Assembly: GCA_035552775.1 (NCBI GenBank)
Contig: DASZKW010000104.1
Location: 1 to 64,000 of the forward strand
Length of the DNA: 64,000 bases
Source: DASZKW01 sp035552775
Lineage (GTDB): Bacteria; Actinomycetota; Acidimicrobiia; Acidimicrobiales; Palsa-688
Direction: 5' to 3'
Position numbers and translations under genes: made by a program. The notes beneath the pieces were generated by a model. The model did no database searches, had not been told where the DNA came from, and worked only from the letters and a program-made list of their open reading frames with translations. Each line of letters opens with the position of its first letter. Within the stretch, counting starts at the first letter, position 1. This document shows, piece after piece, positions 8,271 through 15,978 of this stretch.

Positions 8271-8525
8271 TTAGGGCCCACAATCGGCCAGTGCCCATAG
8301 TGAGTCGCAGATCTCCGCTCTGCGAAGACCCAGATTGCCGATCCGTTGCGTGAGCGCCGAGCGGCGTATTCGCTGGAGGTTGTCGAAGGATGCTGCACAT
8401 TCGACATGGAGCCCCTCCTCCTCGCCCAGTAGAACTTCGGTCGGGATACTTCGCACGGTCCGTGTCACGGGCGCGACAACGATCCCTGTGAGCACAAGCA
8501 GACCACTTATCCCGTAAAAGTAAAA
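8271..8525 (-). pseudogene. Truncated MazF/PemK-type endoribonuclease toxin
   Basis: On the minus strand the frame from about 8525 down to TAA at 8271 encodes GIVVAPVTRTVRSIPTEVLL, then EEEGLHVECAASFDNLQRI and a tail LTQRIGNLGLRRAEICDSL. This closely follows the second half of MazF family mRNA interferases (VAP-T..IRGIPTEV, ...DNLQTV, ...L..RIG.L). The N-terminal beta strands with the RGEVWW and RPVLVV motifs are missing: an in-frame TAG stops the frame at 8526-8528 and the aroC promoter follows at once. A GTG at 8495 could start a 74-residue remnant, but it cannot be a complete MazF. No MazE-like antitoxin remains. Confidence 0.72.
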
Positions 8526-8526
8526 C

Positions 8527-8532
8527 TACGCT
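8527..8532 (+). promoter_or_regulatory. Candidate -10 box of aroC (leaderless start)
   Basis: TACGCT ends six bases before the GTG of aroC, and there is no Shine-Dalgarno between them. This spacing predicts a transcript beginning at or near the start codon. The promoter lies directly against the broken end of the MazF remnant. Confidence 0.5.
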
Positions 8533-8538
8533 GAGCAC

Positions 8539-9693
8539 GTGCTGCGTTTCCTGACTGCCGGCGAGTCCCACGGCCGAGCTCTCGTCGTCGTCGTGGAAGG
8601 CCTGCCCGCCGGCCTGGCCGTCACCGAGGAGCAGATCCAGGCCGAGCTGGGGCGGCGCCGGCTGGGCTACGGCCGCGGGCCGCGTATGCGCTTCGAGCAG
8701 GACAGCCTCACCCTTGTCGGCGGCATCCGCCACGGACGCACCCTCGGCTCGCCGGTCGCCATAGAGATCGCCAACACGGAATGGCCCAAGTGGGAGCAGG
8801 AGATGTCGCCGGCGCCTGGGCACACCGAGAAACCTCTCACCGCCCCTCGCCCTGGCCACGCCGACCTGGTGGGCATGCAGAAGTATGGCTTTGACGACGC
8901 TCGCGACGTGCTGGAGCGGGCGTCGGCGCGCGAGACCGCGGCTCGGGTGGCGGCGGGGGCGGTTGCCAAGGCCCTGCTCGCCGAGCTGGGGATCAGCGTC
9001 GTCAGCCACGTGGTCCAGATGGGCCCGATCGCCGCCAAGTCCCGCCGGCGTCCCGGGCCCGGGGACATGGAGGCGGTCGACGCGTCGCAGGTGCGTTGCT
9101 TCGACCCCCAAGCCGAGGAGGCCATGGTCGCCGAGATCAAGGCCGCAGCGAAGGTAGGCGACTCGCTCGGGGGGATCGCCGAGGTCATCGGCTACGGCAT
9201 CCCCCCCGGGCTCGGTAGCCACGTGCACTGGGACCGCAAGCTCGACGGCCTCTTAGGCCAGGCGCTCATGAGCATCCAGGCAATCAAGGCTGTCGAGATC
9301 GGAGACGGCATCGAGGTCGCCGCCCGCCGGGGTTCGGAGGCGCACGATCCGATCAGCTGGGACGCGGCGGCCGGCGCCTACCGGCGCGATTCCAACTGGA
9401 GCGGGGGACTCGAGGGGGGGATGACCAACGGCGAGCCCCTCGTGGCGAGGGTGGCCATGAAGCCCCTCGCCACCCTCAACCGCCCGGTGCTGAAGACCGT
9501 CGACGTGGTGACCAAGGAGGAGACCCTGTCGTTCAAGGAGCGCACAGACGTCACTTCGGTTCCCGCCATGGGGGTCGTGGCCGAGACGATGATGGCCCTC
9601 GTCGTGGCCGGCGAGGCTTTGCGCAAGTTCGGTGGCGATTCGGTCGCAGAGATGGTCCGCAACTGCGATGGCTACTTGGCAGGGCTAGGCTGA
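8539..9693 (+). CDS. aroC: Chorismate synthase
   Basis: 384 residues, normal length. Converts 5-enolpyruvylshikimate 3-phosphate to chorismate using reduced FMN, the last shikimate-pathway step, in the cytoplasm. The N-terminus MLRFLTAGESHG contains the conserved catalytic-region His; RPGHADL near residue 105 gives the second conserved His; the signature SARETAARVAAGAVAK and the C-terminal pattern RTDVTSVPAMGVV are present. The GTG start is fixed by the conserved N-terminus. It is separated from aroK-aroB by about 3 kb of toxin-antitoxin and fragment DNA, whereas these genes usually adjoin. Confidence 0.97.
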   Translation: MLRFLTAGESHGRALVVVVEGLPAGLAVTEEQIQAELGRRRLGYGRGPRMRFEQDSLTLVGGIRHGRTLGSPVAIEIANTEWPKWEQEMSPAPGHTEKPLTAPRPGHADLVGMQKYGFDDARDVLERASARETAARVAAGAVAKALLAELGISVVSHVVQMGPIAAKSRRRPGPGDMEAVDASQVRCFDPQAEEAMVAEIKAAAKVGDSLGGIAEVIGYGIPPGLGSHVHWDRKLDGLLGQALMSIQAIKAVEIGDGIEVAARRGSEAHDPISWDAAAGAYRRDSNWSGGLEGGMTNGEPLVARVAMKPLATLNRPVLKTVDVVTKEETLSFKERTDVTSVPAMGVVAETMMALVVAGEALRKFGGDSVAEMVRNCDGYLAGLG

Positions 9694-9754
9694 TACCTCC
9701 CCTGACACCACCGACTCAACCTGCTGGTGGTCGACCCGGATCAGAGCTCATCCG

Positions 9755-10087
9755 TTGGCCGCCACGGTCCGCAGCTCGGCGACAGAGTCACGCGTGATGG
9801 GCACTGGCTACCTGAGCGGGATCCCTGGACCCAAGACCCGCGACTGGCTGGCCAACCTGGCCGCCCAACCACAGTTCTCCTTCCACATCAAACATGGCGT
9901 CGTCGCCGACCTGCCGGCAACGGCCACGGTCATCGTCGACCCGGCGGAGCGCCGGCGCGTCCTCGCCGTCTTCGTCGAGGAGTTCAATCGGCGCCGGCGC
10001 CCGGACAGTCCGTGGCCCGAGGCCGTCCTCGACGAGTGGGTTGAGCGCAGCCCGCTGGCCGAGGTCACCATCGTGGAGACCGACTGA
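9755..10087 (+). pseudogene. Truncated deazaflavin-dependent (F420) reductase-like protein
   Basis: The readable part, from about ATG 9797, resembles the C-terminal two thirds of the nitroreductase/deazaflavin-dependent oxidoreductase family: YLSGIPGPKTRDWLANLAAQPQF, then a lysine/histidine strand, DLPATATVIVDPAERRRVLA and a terminal helix. The expected N-terminal part (about 40 residues with the GRRSG-type motif) is missing. The frame is open upstream to inside the end of aroC but does not look like family sequence. A TTG at 9755 or ATG 9797 could still give a short protein. Most likely a broken gene; a divergent short member cannot be excluded. Confidence 0.5.
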
Positions 10088-10190
10088 CAGGAGCCGCTCC
10101 ACCGTCTACCGGGCCATGTTCGTCGACGGGGACAGCTCCCCACGGGGGGACGTCCGAAAATTCTTCAGGCCTCACCCGAGCAGTGCTCAT

Positions 10191-10196
10191 TACGGT
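10191..10196 (+). promoter_or_regulatory. Candidate -10 box of the VOC gene (leaderless start)
   Basis: TACGGT lies seven bases before the ATG at 10204. There is no Shine-Dalgarno, in line with the leaderless pattern seen at several other genes in the window. Confidence 0.4.
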
Positions 10197-10203
10197 TGCG
10201 GCC

Positions 10204-10605
10204 ATGAAGCTGCGCCCTGCCCTGATCGAGCTGGTCGTCTCCGACATGGCCGCTACCCTCACTTTCTACCGCCGGTTGGGACTCGACATCCCTGAGACGG
10301 CCGACGACGAGCCGCATGTGGACATCGAGCTCCCGGGCGGCATGCGCCTGGCTTGGGACACGGAGGAGACAATCCGTTCCTTCGACCCGGGCTGGTCTCC
10401 CCCGACCGGGGGCGGCCACCGCGCCGCCCTCGCCTTTGCCTGTGAGAGCTCGGCCGAGGTCGACGCCGCGTGGCGGGAGCTGACCGCCGCCGGCTACGAG
10501 GGCCATCTCGAACCGTGGAACGCCTTTTGGGGCATGCGCTACGCCGTCGTCTTCGATCCCGACGGTCGCCCGGTCGATCTGTTTGCTGTGCTGCCCTCTG
10601 TCTAG
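10204..10605 (+). CDS. VOC-superfamily (glyoxalase/bleomycin resistance-type) protein
   Basis: 133 residues with the paired beta-alpha-beta-beta-beta layout of the vicinal oxygen chelate fold: PALIELVVSDMAATLTFYRRLG at the start and FDPDGRPVDLFAVLP at the end, both hallmark positions. Possible metal ligands are the Glu of ALIELVV, His in PHVDIELPG and the C-terminal acidic residues. Substrate cannot be predicted; members include glyoxalases, dioxygenases and antibiotic-binding proteins. ATG 10204 is preferred to an in-frame TTG or GTG further upstream because the fold starts at MKLRPALIELV. It stands alone between toxin-antitoxin modules. Confidence 0.8.
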   Translation: MKLRPALIELVVSDMAATLTFYRRLGLDIPETADDEPHVDIELPGGMRLAWDTEETIRSFDPGWSPPTGGGHRAALAFACESSAEVDAAWRELTAAGYEGHLEPWNAFWGMRYAVVFDPDGRPVDLFAVLPSV

Positions 10606-10635
10606 GCGTCTCCGAGCAGCCCGAGGACGCCGCAT

Positions 10636-10696
10636 CTAGACAACATAACTTGTCTAGCGTACCTGCGTGTCGCACCTGCGAATGCGGTGTTACACT
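10636..10696 (+). promoter_or_regulatory. Inverted repeat and -10 box upstream of the third antitoxin
   Basis: A perfect 8-base inverted repeat CTAGACAA (10636-10643) / TTGTCTAG (10650-10657) with a 6-base spacer lies 46 bases upstream of the antitoxin start. TACACT (10691-10696) sits seven bases before the ATG and is a likely -10 element for a leaderless mRNA. A weaker GTGT...ACAC symmetry covers the -10 region. Operator function is inferred. Confidence 0.55.
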
Positions 10697-10703
10697 TACG
10701 GCT

Positions 10704-10973
10704 ATGCCGACGACCCGGCCTCGTCATGTGGTCACCGAGAGCGATACCGTGGCTCGGGCTCTGGACGATGCCGCCCGGCGATGGCCCGGCGACAGTGGCA
10801 ACAGAGCAAAGCTGCTACTCCGTCTTGTCGAAGCCGGCCACCGGGCCCTCATCGAGGAGCAGGAGGGCAAGGACGACGCTCGTCGGCGAGCCGTGGAAGC
10901 TACCAGCGGCGCGCTCACCGGGCTGTATGCGAAGGGCTACCTCGACGCCCTCCGCGGAGACTGGCCGGCATGA
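10704..10973 (+). CDS. Putative antitoxin of the third PIN-domain module
   Basis: 89 residues. The ATG is chosen by its overlap context and the -10 spacing. The sequence (VVTESDTVARALDDAARRWPG, then NRAKLLLRLVEAGHRAL) resembles a short DNA-binding antitoxin with helix-rich content, and the tail SGALTGLYAKGYLDALRGDW is typical of the toxin-contacting end. No exact family is recognised. The role rests mainly on the coupled PIN toxin directly downstream (ATGA overlap). Confidence 0.72.
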   Translation: MPTTRPRHVVTESDTVARALDDAARRWPGDSGNRAKLLLRLVEAGHRALIEEQEGKDDARRRAVEATSGALTGLYAKGYLDALRGDWPA

Positions 10974-11356
10974 TCGTGCTCGATGCCAGCGTGCTCATCG
11001 CCCACCTGGACGCCGGCGACGCTCACCACGAGCGCGCCAGCGCATTGCTGGCCGATGTCGCTGCCGAGTCGCTGAGCGCCAGCTCGCTCACGGTTGCCGA
11101 GGTCCTGGTCGGTCCGGCTCGGGCCGGACAACTCGGCCGAGCCACCACCGTGCTCGACCAACTCGGTGTAGCCACCCAGCACCTGCCCGAGGACGCGCCG
11201 GTTCGCCTGGCCATGCTGCGAGCCGATACCAACCTCAAGCTGCCGGACTGCTGCGTGCTCCTTGCCGCCGAGCAGGCATACGCAACCGTCATCACTTTCG
11301 ATCACCGGCTCGCCGCTGCGGCCGCTGAACGTGGGATGGCCACCCGCGACCGCTAG
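10970..11356 (+). CDS. vapC: VapC-type PIN-domain toxin 3
   Basis: 128 residues, full length for the family. Acidic catalytic set: Asp5 in MIVLDASVLIAHLD, Glu in LTVAEVLVGPAR, Asp in KLPDCCVLLAAE and Asp in VITFDHRLAAAA. Predicted Mg-dependent RNase toxin of a type II module. The ATG overlaps the stop of the antitoxin gene. Its family motifs differ from the two upstream VapC proteins, so this is an independent acquisition rather than a local duplication. Confidence 0.9.
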   Translation: MIVLDASVLIAHLDAGDAHHERASALLADVAAESLSASSLTVAEVLVGPARAGQLGRATTVLDQLGVATQHLPEDAPVRLAMLRADTNLKLPDCCVLLAAEQAYATVITFDHRLAAAAAERGMATRDR

Positions 11357-12043
11357 ACGACGGCCACGGCGACAGGCGTGCGTACGAGCGGGTTCGCGTC
11401 GCAGGCGAGTGGACCGGCCATGGGCTCCAGGGCTAGCCGCTACAAACTTTGACGTGTCCGGATGCCCGAAGCGGTGCGCCTGCGAGGCCGTCAGCCCGGA
11501 GTCGGGCACGTGTCCCCCGTAAGCCGGTGGTGATGGGGACTCAGGCAGTTCGGTGTGAAGGAGTGGCACCGAATGGGCCAGACGGGGCTGTTCGACGAGG
11601 ATACCCGGGTGGAGCTGCTGGAGGGAGATGTCACAGATGGCGTCGCCGTGGACGACATGCTCGGCCTCCCTGGGTAGGCGACCTCAGGCTGGCCGCCCGC
11701 TCGCCACGAGCGCAGGGGGTGCCGGCGCCGGGTTGTAACTGGCGCTCGAGGGGGCGTTGCCAATCCAGAGCGTTCCAGGCATTCTTAGCGCCCCCACGGG
11801 CAGAGCGTTGCGCCCAAGGCGCGGACTGGTGGACCTCCGAAACTGTCGCATGAAGCAACAGGATCGGTCGGGCTGATCGGACGTTCGACCCGGGCGGGTG
11901 GCTGGTCGAGCACCGCTGGGAGATGGACCGGGGTGAGTCGACGCTCGCCTTCCGCCGGCCGGACGCTACCGTCCTCGGCACCTCCAGACCGCTCACGCTG
12001 AGCATGTGAGCGCCTCGACAAGTGTACGGCCGAGGGTGATCGA
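11357..12043 (+). other. Gene-poor degenerate stretch with gene fragments
   Basis: No intact gene is seen between the third vapC and the Uma2 gene. It holds a recognisable Uma2 N-terminal fragment (listed separately) and an open stretch 11854-12009 whose translation (GGWLVEHRWEMDRG, FRRPDATVLGTSRPL) looks like the tail of some secreted or HNH-type protein but cannot be assigned. The rest is undirected GC-rich sequence. It looks like a decaying accessory insertion between aroC and aroK. Confidence 0.55.
11555..11677 (+). pseudogene. Uma2-family N-terminal fragment
   Basis: The frame GVKEWHRMGQTGLFDEDTRVELLEGDV matches the N-terminal signature of Uma2/DUF820 nuclease-fold proteins (YHRM...GLF.ED.RVELIEGE). 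It then runs into unrelated sequence and a TAG at 11675-11677 after about 40 residues. The catalytic core is absent, so this is a remnant. It differs in sequence from the intact Uma2 gene encoded on the opposite strand 370 bases downstream. Confidence 0.65.
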
Positions 12044-12583
12044 TCAGCGCACCAGCTCGGCCGGCACCACGCGAACCGGGAACGGTTGCTCGGTCTGGTA
12101 TGCCTCCGAGCCGATGACCCGAGCTTCCTCGTCGTAGACGTCGCCGGCCAGGCGCAGCACCGTGAGGCTGGGCTCGTCCGGATCCACGATCCAATACCAC
12201 TCGGCCCGTCCCTCGGCGTAGATCCGGCGCTTCTCTGAGAGATCACGGCCCCTTCCGCTCGGTGAGAGGATCTCGACGACAAGTAGGGGAGGTCGCTCGA
12301 TGGCCCGCGGGCCGATGGCCTCGGGGCTCACCACCATCAAGTCGGGCTCTGGCACCTGACCGGGGCCGATGCGCCAGGCCAGGGGAGCGAACAGGGCGAG
12401 AAGTCCTCGGGCTCGTGCCCCTTCCCTGAGCAGTGCGGCTAGCTCGGCGGCGACGATCTGATGGCCTGAGCCCGGCGGCGGGCTCATCACCAAGGCCCCG
12501 TCCAGGATCTCGTAGCGGTTGCCGTCGTCTGGCGTGGCATAGAGATCCTCCAGGTCCAATGCCCGGTCGAGCAGCGAGTCCAT
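12044..12583 (-). CDS. Uma2-family PD-(D/E)XK nuclease-fold protein
   Basis: 179 residues, the usual size. Family landmarks in order: NRYEILDGALVMSPPPGSGHQ near the N-terminus, EPDLMVVSP, PPLLVVEILSPSGRGRDLSEKRRIYAEGRAEWYWIVDP. The Asp of PDLMV, the Glu of VVEILS and the Lys of SEKRRIY form the PD-(D/E)XK set. The family is widespread in cyanobacteria and actinobacteria, with unproven function. Divergent from aroK, with 82 bases between the starts. Likely part of the same accessory insertion as the TA modules. Confidence 0.85.
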   Translation of the reverse strand: MDSLLDRALDLEDLYATPDDGNRYEILDGALVMSPPPGSGHQIVAAELAALLREGARARGLLALFAPLAWRIGPGQVPEPDLMVVSPEAIGPRAIERPPLLVVEILSPSGRGRDLSEKRRIYAEGRAEWYWIVDPDEPSLTVLRLAGDVYDEEARVIGSEAYQTEQPFPVRVVPAELVR

Positions 12584-12653
12584 TGATCCAGCATGCCATC
12601 ACTGGCCGTCGTCCTGTGCCGCCACCGACGGGCCGGGCGGACCTGCGTTCGCT

Positions 12654-12659
12654 TACGCT
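12654..12659 (+). promoter_or_regulatory. Candidate -10 box of aroK (leaderless start)
   Basis: TACGCT is six bases before GTG 12666 and three before GTG 12663. The same hexamer at the same distance precedes aroC, which supports GTG 12666 as start of a leaderless message for the aroK-aroB pair. Confidence 0.45.
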
Positions 12660-12665
12660 CAGGTG

Positions 12666-13181
12666 GTGACCTCCCGGGTGCTGCTCATCGGCATGATGGG
12701 CGCGGGCAAGTCGACCGTGGGCAACATCCTCGCCGGCCGGCTTGGTTGGCCTTACCTGGACAGCGACGCGGAGATCATGCGCACGACGGGGATGAGCGTG
12801 CCGGAGATATTCGAGGCGCGGGGGGAGGCGGCGTTTCGCGCCGAGGAGGCGCGGGTGCTGGCCGAGGCGACGACGTCGTCGGAGCCGGCCGTGATCGCCG
12901 TCGCCGGCGGCGCGGTGCTCGACCCCGACAACCGCCGGCGGGTGCAGGCCGCCGGCCTGGTGGTGTGGCTGCGGGCCGACATCGCCACCCTGGCCGCACG
13001 GGTGGGCGCCGGGGCCGGGCGCCCCCTTCTCGGCGACGACCCCCGGGGTGCGCTCGGCCGGCTCTACACCGAGCGGCGCGACATCTACGAGAAGCTCGCC
13101 GACGTCACCGTCGACGTCGACGAGCATCCCCCCGGTGAGGTCGCCGATCGGGTCCTCGCCGCGCTCCACGCCCGTGCATGA
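12666..13181 (+). CDS. aroK: Shikimate kinase
   Basis: About 171 residues, normal length. Phosphorylates shikimate at the 3-hydroxyl with ATP. The P-loop GMMGAGKST lies at the N-terminus, then the shikimate-binding YLDSDAEIM (DxD type) and the Arg-containing EARGEAAFRAEEARVL, the glycine motif VAGGAVLD, and the lid region with RPLLGDDPRGALGRLYTERRDIY. Start: two adjacent GTG codons (12663, 12666); the -10 spacing favours 12666. It overlaps aroB by a few bases. Confidence 0.96.
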   Translation: MTSRVLLIGMMGAGKSTVGNILAGRLGWPYLDSDAEIMRTTGMSVPEIFEARGEAAFRAEEARVLAEATTSSEPAVIAVAGGAVLDPDNRRRVQAAGLVVWLRADIATLAARVGAGAGRPLLGDDPRGALGRLYTERRDIYEKLADVTVDVDEHPPGEVADRVLAALHARA

Positions 13182-14178
13182 GGTGATGGTCGAGCTGGGG
13201 GACCGGCGCTACCCGGTGCTCGTCGGCGCCGGTGCCCGCCACCGCCTGGGCGAGCTGCTCCCGGCGGGTGCCACCAGGGCCGCCGTCGTGAGCCAGGTCA
13301 CCGTCCCCGTTACCGTCGATGCCGGCATCGAACAGCGTCTCTTTCCCATCGATGACGGGGAGGAGGCCAAGACTCTGGAGACGGTCGAGCAGCTGTGCCG
13401 CCGGTGGGCGCGCTGGGGACTCACCCGGGCGGACGTGGTGGTCGCCGTGGGCGGGGGAGTGGTCACCGACACCGCCGGCTTCGCCGCTGCCGTGTACCAC
13501 CGCGGTGTCGCCGTCATCCACGTGGCCACAACCCTCCTGGGCCAGGTCGACGCCGCCATCGGTGGCAAGACAGGCGTGAACCTGGCCGAGGGCAAAAACC
13601 TGGTCGGCGCGTTCTGGCAGCCGACCGCGGTCCTATGCGACACCGAGACGCTGGCCACCCTGCCCCCCCGGGAGTACCGCAGTGGGCTCGGGGAAATGGC
13701 CAAGTACGCCTTCCTCGGCGTCGACGGCCTGACCGACCTGCCCCTCGACGAGGCCGTCGCCGCGTGCGTGAGGGCCAAGGCCGAGGTGGTGGCCGGCGAC
13801 GAGCGCGAAGCGGGCAGGCGGGCGTTGCTCAACTACGGCCACACCCTGGCGCACGCCCTCGAAACCGTCGGCCGCTACGACCTGCGCCACGGGGAGGCGG
13901 TGGGCGTGGGGCTGTCGTTCGCCGCCCGCCTGGCGCGCCGGCTGGGGCGCATCGACGACTCCAGGGTCAAGGAGCACGACATGGTCCTCGGCCGCTACGA
14001 CCTGCCCGACCGCCTTCCGCCCGACGTCGACGGTGCCGAGCTGCTCGCGGTGATGGGGCGCGACAAGAAGGTCACCGCCACCGGGCTCACCTTCGTGCTC
14101 GACGGCGCCGGCGGCCTCGAGGTGGTCACCGGCGTCCCCACCGATGCCGTGCGCCGCACGCTCGCCGAACTGGCCTAG
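13174..14178 (+). CDS. aroB: 3-dehydroquinate synthase
   Basis: 334 residues from GTG 13174 (GTG 13183 and ATG 13186 are close alternatives). Cyclises DAHP to 3-dehydroquinate using NAD and Zn. Visible motifs: VVAVGGGVVTDTAGFAAAVYHRGV (NAD binding), IGGKTGVNLAEGKNLVGAFWQP, and the zinc ligands Glu in GLGEMAKYAFL, His in NYGHTLAHALE and His in RHGEAVGVGLS. It overlaps the aroK stop by 8 bases. Its TAG shares the palindromic CTAG at 14175-14178 with the stop of the convergent regulator gene. Confidence 0.96.
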   Translation: MHEVMVELGDRRYPVLVGAGARHRLGELLPAGATRAAVVSQVTVPVTVDAGIEQRLFPIDDGEEAKTLETVEQLCRRWARWGLTRADVVVAVGGGVVTDTAGFAAAVYHRGVAVIHVATTLLGQVDAAIGGKTGVNLAEGKNLVGAFWQPTAVLCDTETLATLPPREYRSGLGEMAKYAFLGVDGLTDLPLDEAVAACVRAKAEVVAGDEREAGRRALLNYGHTLAHALETVGRYDLRHGEAVGVGLSFAARLARRLGRIDDSRVKEHDMVLGRYDLPDRLPPDVDGAELLAVMGRDKKVTATGLTFVLDGAGGLEVVTGVPTDAVRRTLAELA

Positions 14179-14825
14179 CCGGCAACGGGTGCCCGCAGCA
14201 CCAAGCGGCAGCCGCCACGGCGTGGGTTCTTTGCCACCAGGCGAAGGACCTCGATGCCTTGCAGGCTCTCGACCATTCCTTCGGCCAAGCCCAGGTGTAA
14301 CTGGCAGACAGTGTCGTGGTTGGTCGCGGCCACGTCCTCGAACGGGCAGCTGCCGAGGACGAAGTCAACTCTCGAACCGCGAGTGACCCGGGCGGGCCGG
14401 AAACCCCGACGGCTCATCTCGGCTTCGATACCGTCGAGCGGGTCCACGCCAGATCGCAGCGCCTGGCGCCGACCAGCGTCGTGGCCGGCCTGGCGGGGGC
14501 CCGTGCCCGCCGACAGCGCCTCGGCGAGGATTGAAGCCAAAAAGTGGTAAGGCCCGGCGGTGCCCCAGGTGCCGGCGGTGTCGGGGTGCAAGGTGTAGAT
14601 CAGGCGGGGACGGCCGGGGCGCTGTCGTCCCTCGAGCCCCTCGACCACGAGTTGGGCATCTTTGAGAACGGCCAGGTGCTGGCGCACGGCATTGTGGTTG
14701 AGGCCCATGTGGTCGGTGAGCTCGGCCACCCCCACGGGGCCGGGGGCATCGGCCACGTACCGGAAGATGCGGTGCCTGGTCGGGTCACCGAGCGCCTTGG
14801 CCACCTGCTGGAGTTCTGCTGACAC
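14175..14825 (-). CDS. ArsR/SufR-like winged-helix regulator with C-terminal cysteine domain
   Basis: About 216 residues. The N-terminal half is a winged helix: LQQVAKALGDPTRHRIFRYV, GVAELTDHMGLNHNAVRQHLAVLKDAQLV and the wing GRPRLIYTL. The C-terminal half carries spaced cysteines (LGSCPFEDVA, DTVCQLHLGLAEGM, RRGGCRLVLRA), the arrangement of actinobacterial HTH regulators thought to bind a metal or an Fe-S cluster. GTG 14825 is chosen because GGAGG lies seven bases upstream; a GTG at 14870 is less supported. Convergent with aroB and divergent from the sigma-factor gene, so its target could be either the sigma gene or itself. Confidence 0.78.
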   Translation of the reverse strand: MSAELQQVAKALGDPTRHRIFRYVADAPGPVGVAELTDHMGLNHNAVRQHLAVLKDAQLVVEGLEGRQRPGRPRLIYTLHPDTAGTWGTAGPYHFLASILAEALSAGTGPRQAGHDAGRRQALRSGVDPLDGIEAEMSRRGFRPARVTRGSRVDFVLGSCPFEDVAATNHDTVCQLHLGLAEGMVESLQGIEVLRLVAKNPRRGGCRLVLRAPVAG

Positions 14826-14955
14826 CCGCCCGCCTCCGGCTCGACCTTCGGCCGGAAAACCTACCACCACCCGCTATCGCCGCCATCCACTAATCTCGCG
14901 GACGTAAGTACGCTGAGTGCTAGAAGAAGCCTCGCCGAGGAAGGGGGGATGTGTG

Positions 14956-15951
14956 GTGCGAGTTGGCCGGACCGCCGGCGCCTCCACTTCCGGGCCTCGC
15001 GGCGCGCCGGGCGCTTCTGGTGCCCCGGGGGCGACCACCGTCGACAGCGACGTCCTCCGCCTCTACCTCGAAGACATCGGCAGGTACTCCCTGCTCAGCC
15101 GGGCGGACGAGCAACGCCTGGGCCGAGACATCGAAGCCGGGCGCGCCGCGAAGGCCACCTTGGACGGCGTGAGCGAGCTGAACGAGGAACGCCTTCGCGA
15201 GCTTTTGGCGCTCGTGGCCGACGGTGCAAGGGCGACCGAGGCACTGGTATCAGCCAATTTGCGCCTGGTTGTCTCCCTCGCCAAGCGCTACCGGTCGTCG
15301 GGATTGGCGCTGTCGGACCTGGTGCAGGAAGGCAATATCGGCCTTATGCATGCGGCGGAAAAGTTCGACTTTCGTAAGGGGTTCAAGTTCTCGACATACG
15401 CCGCTTGGTGGATCCGCCAAGCCATCGGGCGCTGCATCGCCAACACCGGGCGCACGATCCGCCTCCCGGTGCACGCCGGCCAGAAGGTCGGCCAGGTGCA
15501 GGCGGCGCAGGCGGGGCTCGAGGCCGAGCTGGGCCGACCGCCGACCGTCGCGGAGCTGGCGGCCGAGACGGGGCTCGCCGCCAAAAAGGTGAGGGAGACC
15601 CTGGCGCTCGGCCATCCTCCCATGTCGATTTTCGAGCCCCTGGGTGCCGACGGCGACGGCGTGCTCGGTGACGTCTTGGAGGACCGGACCGTCGGCGACA
15701 TTGTCGACGAGGTGATCGCGGTCACGTTTCCAGCCCAGGTGATGGAGCTTTTGAAAGCCCTCGACGACAAGGAGCGCCAGGTTGTGTGCCTGCGCTACGG
15801 GCTCCTCGGTGACAAAACCGTCACCATCGCCGGTGTGGCGGCGATCCTGGGGGTCACCGAGGAGGGTATCCGCCACATAGAGCGCCGGGCTCTTAAAAAG
15901 CTGCGGTCGGTTGCCGGCACCGCCGGGCTCGCCGAGCTCATCGCCGGGTAG
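14956..15951 (+). CDS. RNA polymerase sigma-70 factor, group 2 (primary-like)
   Basis: About 331 residues. Domain order: region 1.2 (DSDVLRLYLEDIGRYSLLSRADEQRL), region 2 (LVVSLAKRYRSSGLALSDLVQEGNIGLMHAAEKFD, FKFSTYAAWWIRQAIGR), region 3 (GRPPTVAELAAETGL) and region 4 (DKERQVVCLRYGLLG, LGVTEEGIRHIERRALKKLR). It lacks the long region 1.1 of the housekeeping factor, so it is a non-essential-type relative (SigB/HrdA-like). AAGGGGGG at 14941-14948 favours GTG 14953 or 14956; GTG 14917 would add a poorly conserved leader. It lies inside the aro cluster, next to the winged-helix regulator. Confidence 0.92.
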   Translation: MRVGRTAGASTSGPRGAPGASGAPGATTVDSDVLRLYLEDIGRYSLLSRADEQRLGRDIEAGRAAKATLDGVSELNEERLRELLALVADGARATEALVSANLRLVVSLAKRYRSSGLALSDLVQEGNIGLMHAAEKFDFRKGFKFSTYAAWWIRQAIGRCIANTGRTIRLPVHAGQKVGQVQAAQAGLEAELGRPPTVAELAAETGLAAKKVRETLALGHPPMSIFEPLGADGDGVLGDVLEDRTVGDIVDEVIAVTFPAQVMELLKALDDKERQVVCLRYGLLGDKTVTIAGVAAILGVTEEGIRHIERRALKKLRSVAGTAGLAELIAG

Positions 15952-15978
15952 CGTGTCGCGCCTGGTGACCGCCCCCCG

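Noticed and set aside
11881..12009. Open stretch GGWLVEHRWEMDRG...SRPLTLSM as an HNH endonuclease C-terminus
   Set aside because: Resemblance is to short common motifs only, without HNH residues; kept only as part of the degenerate region.
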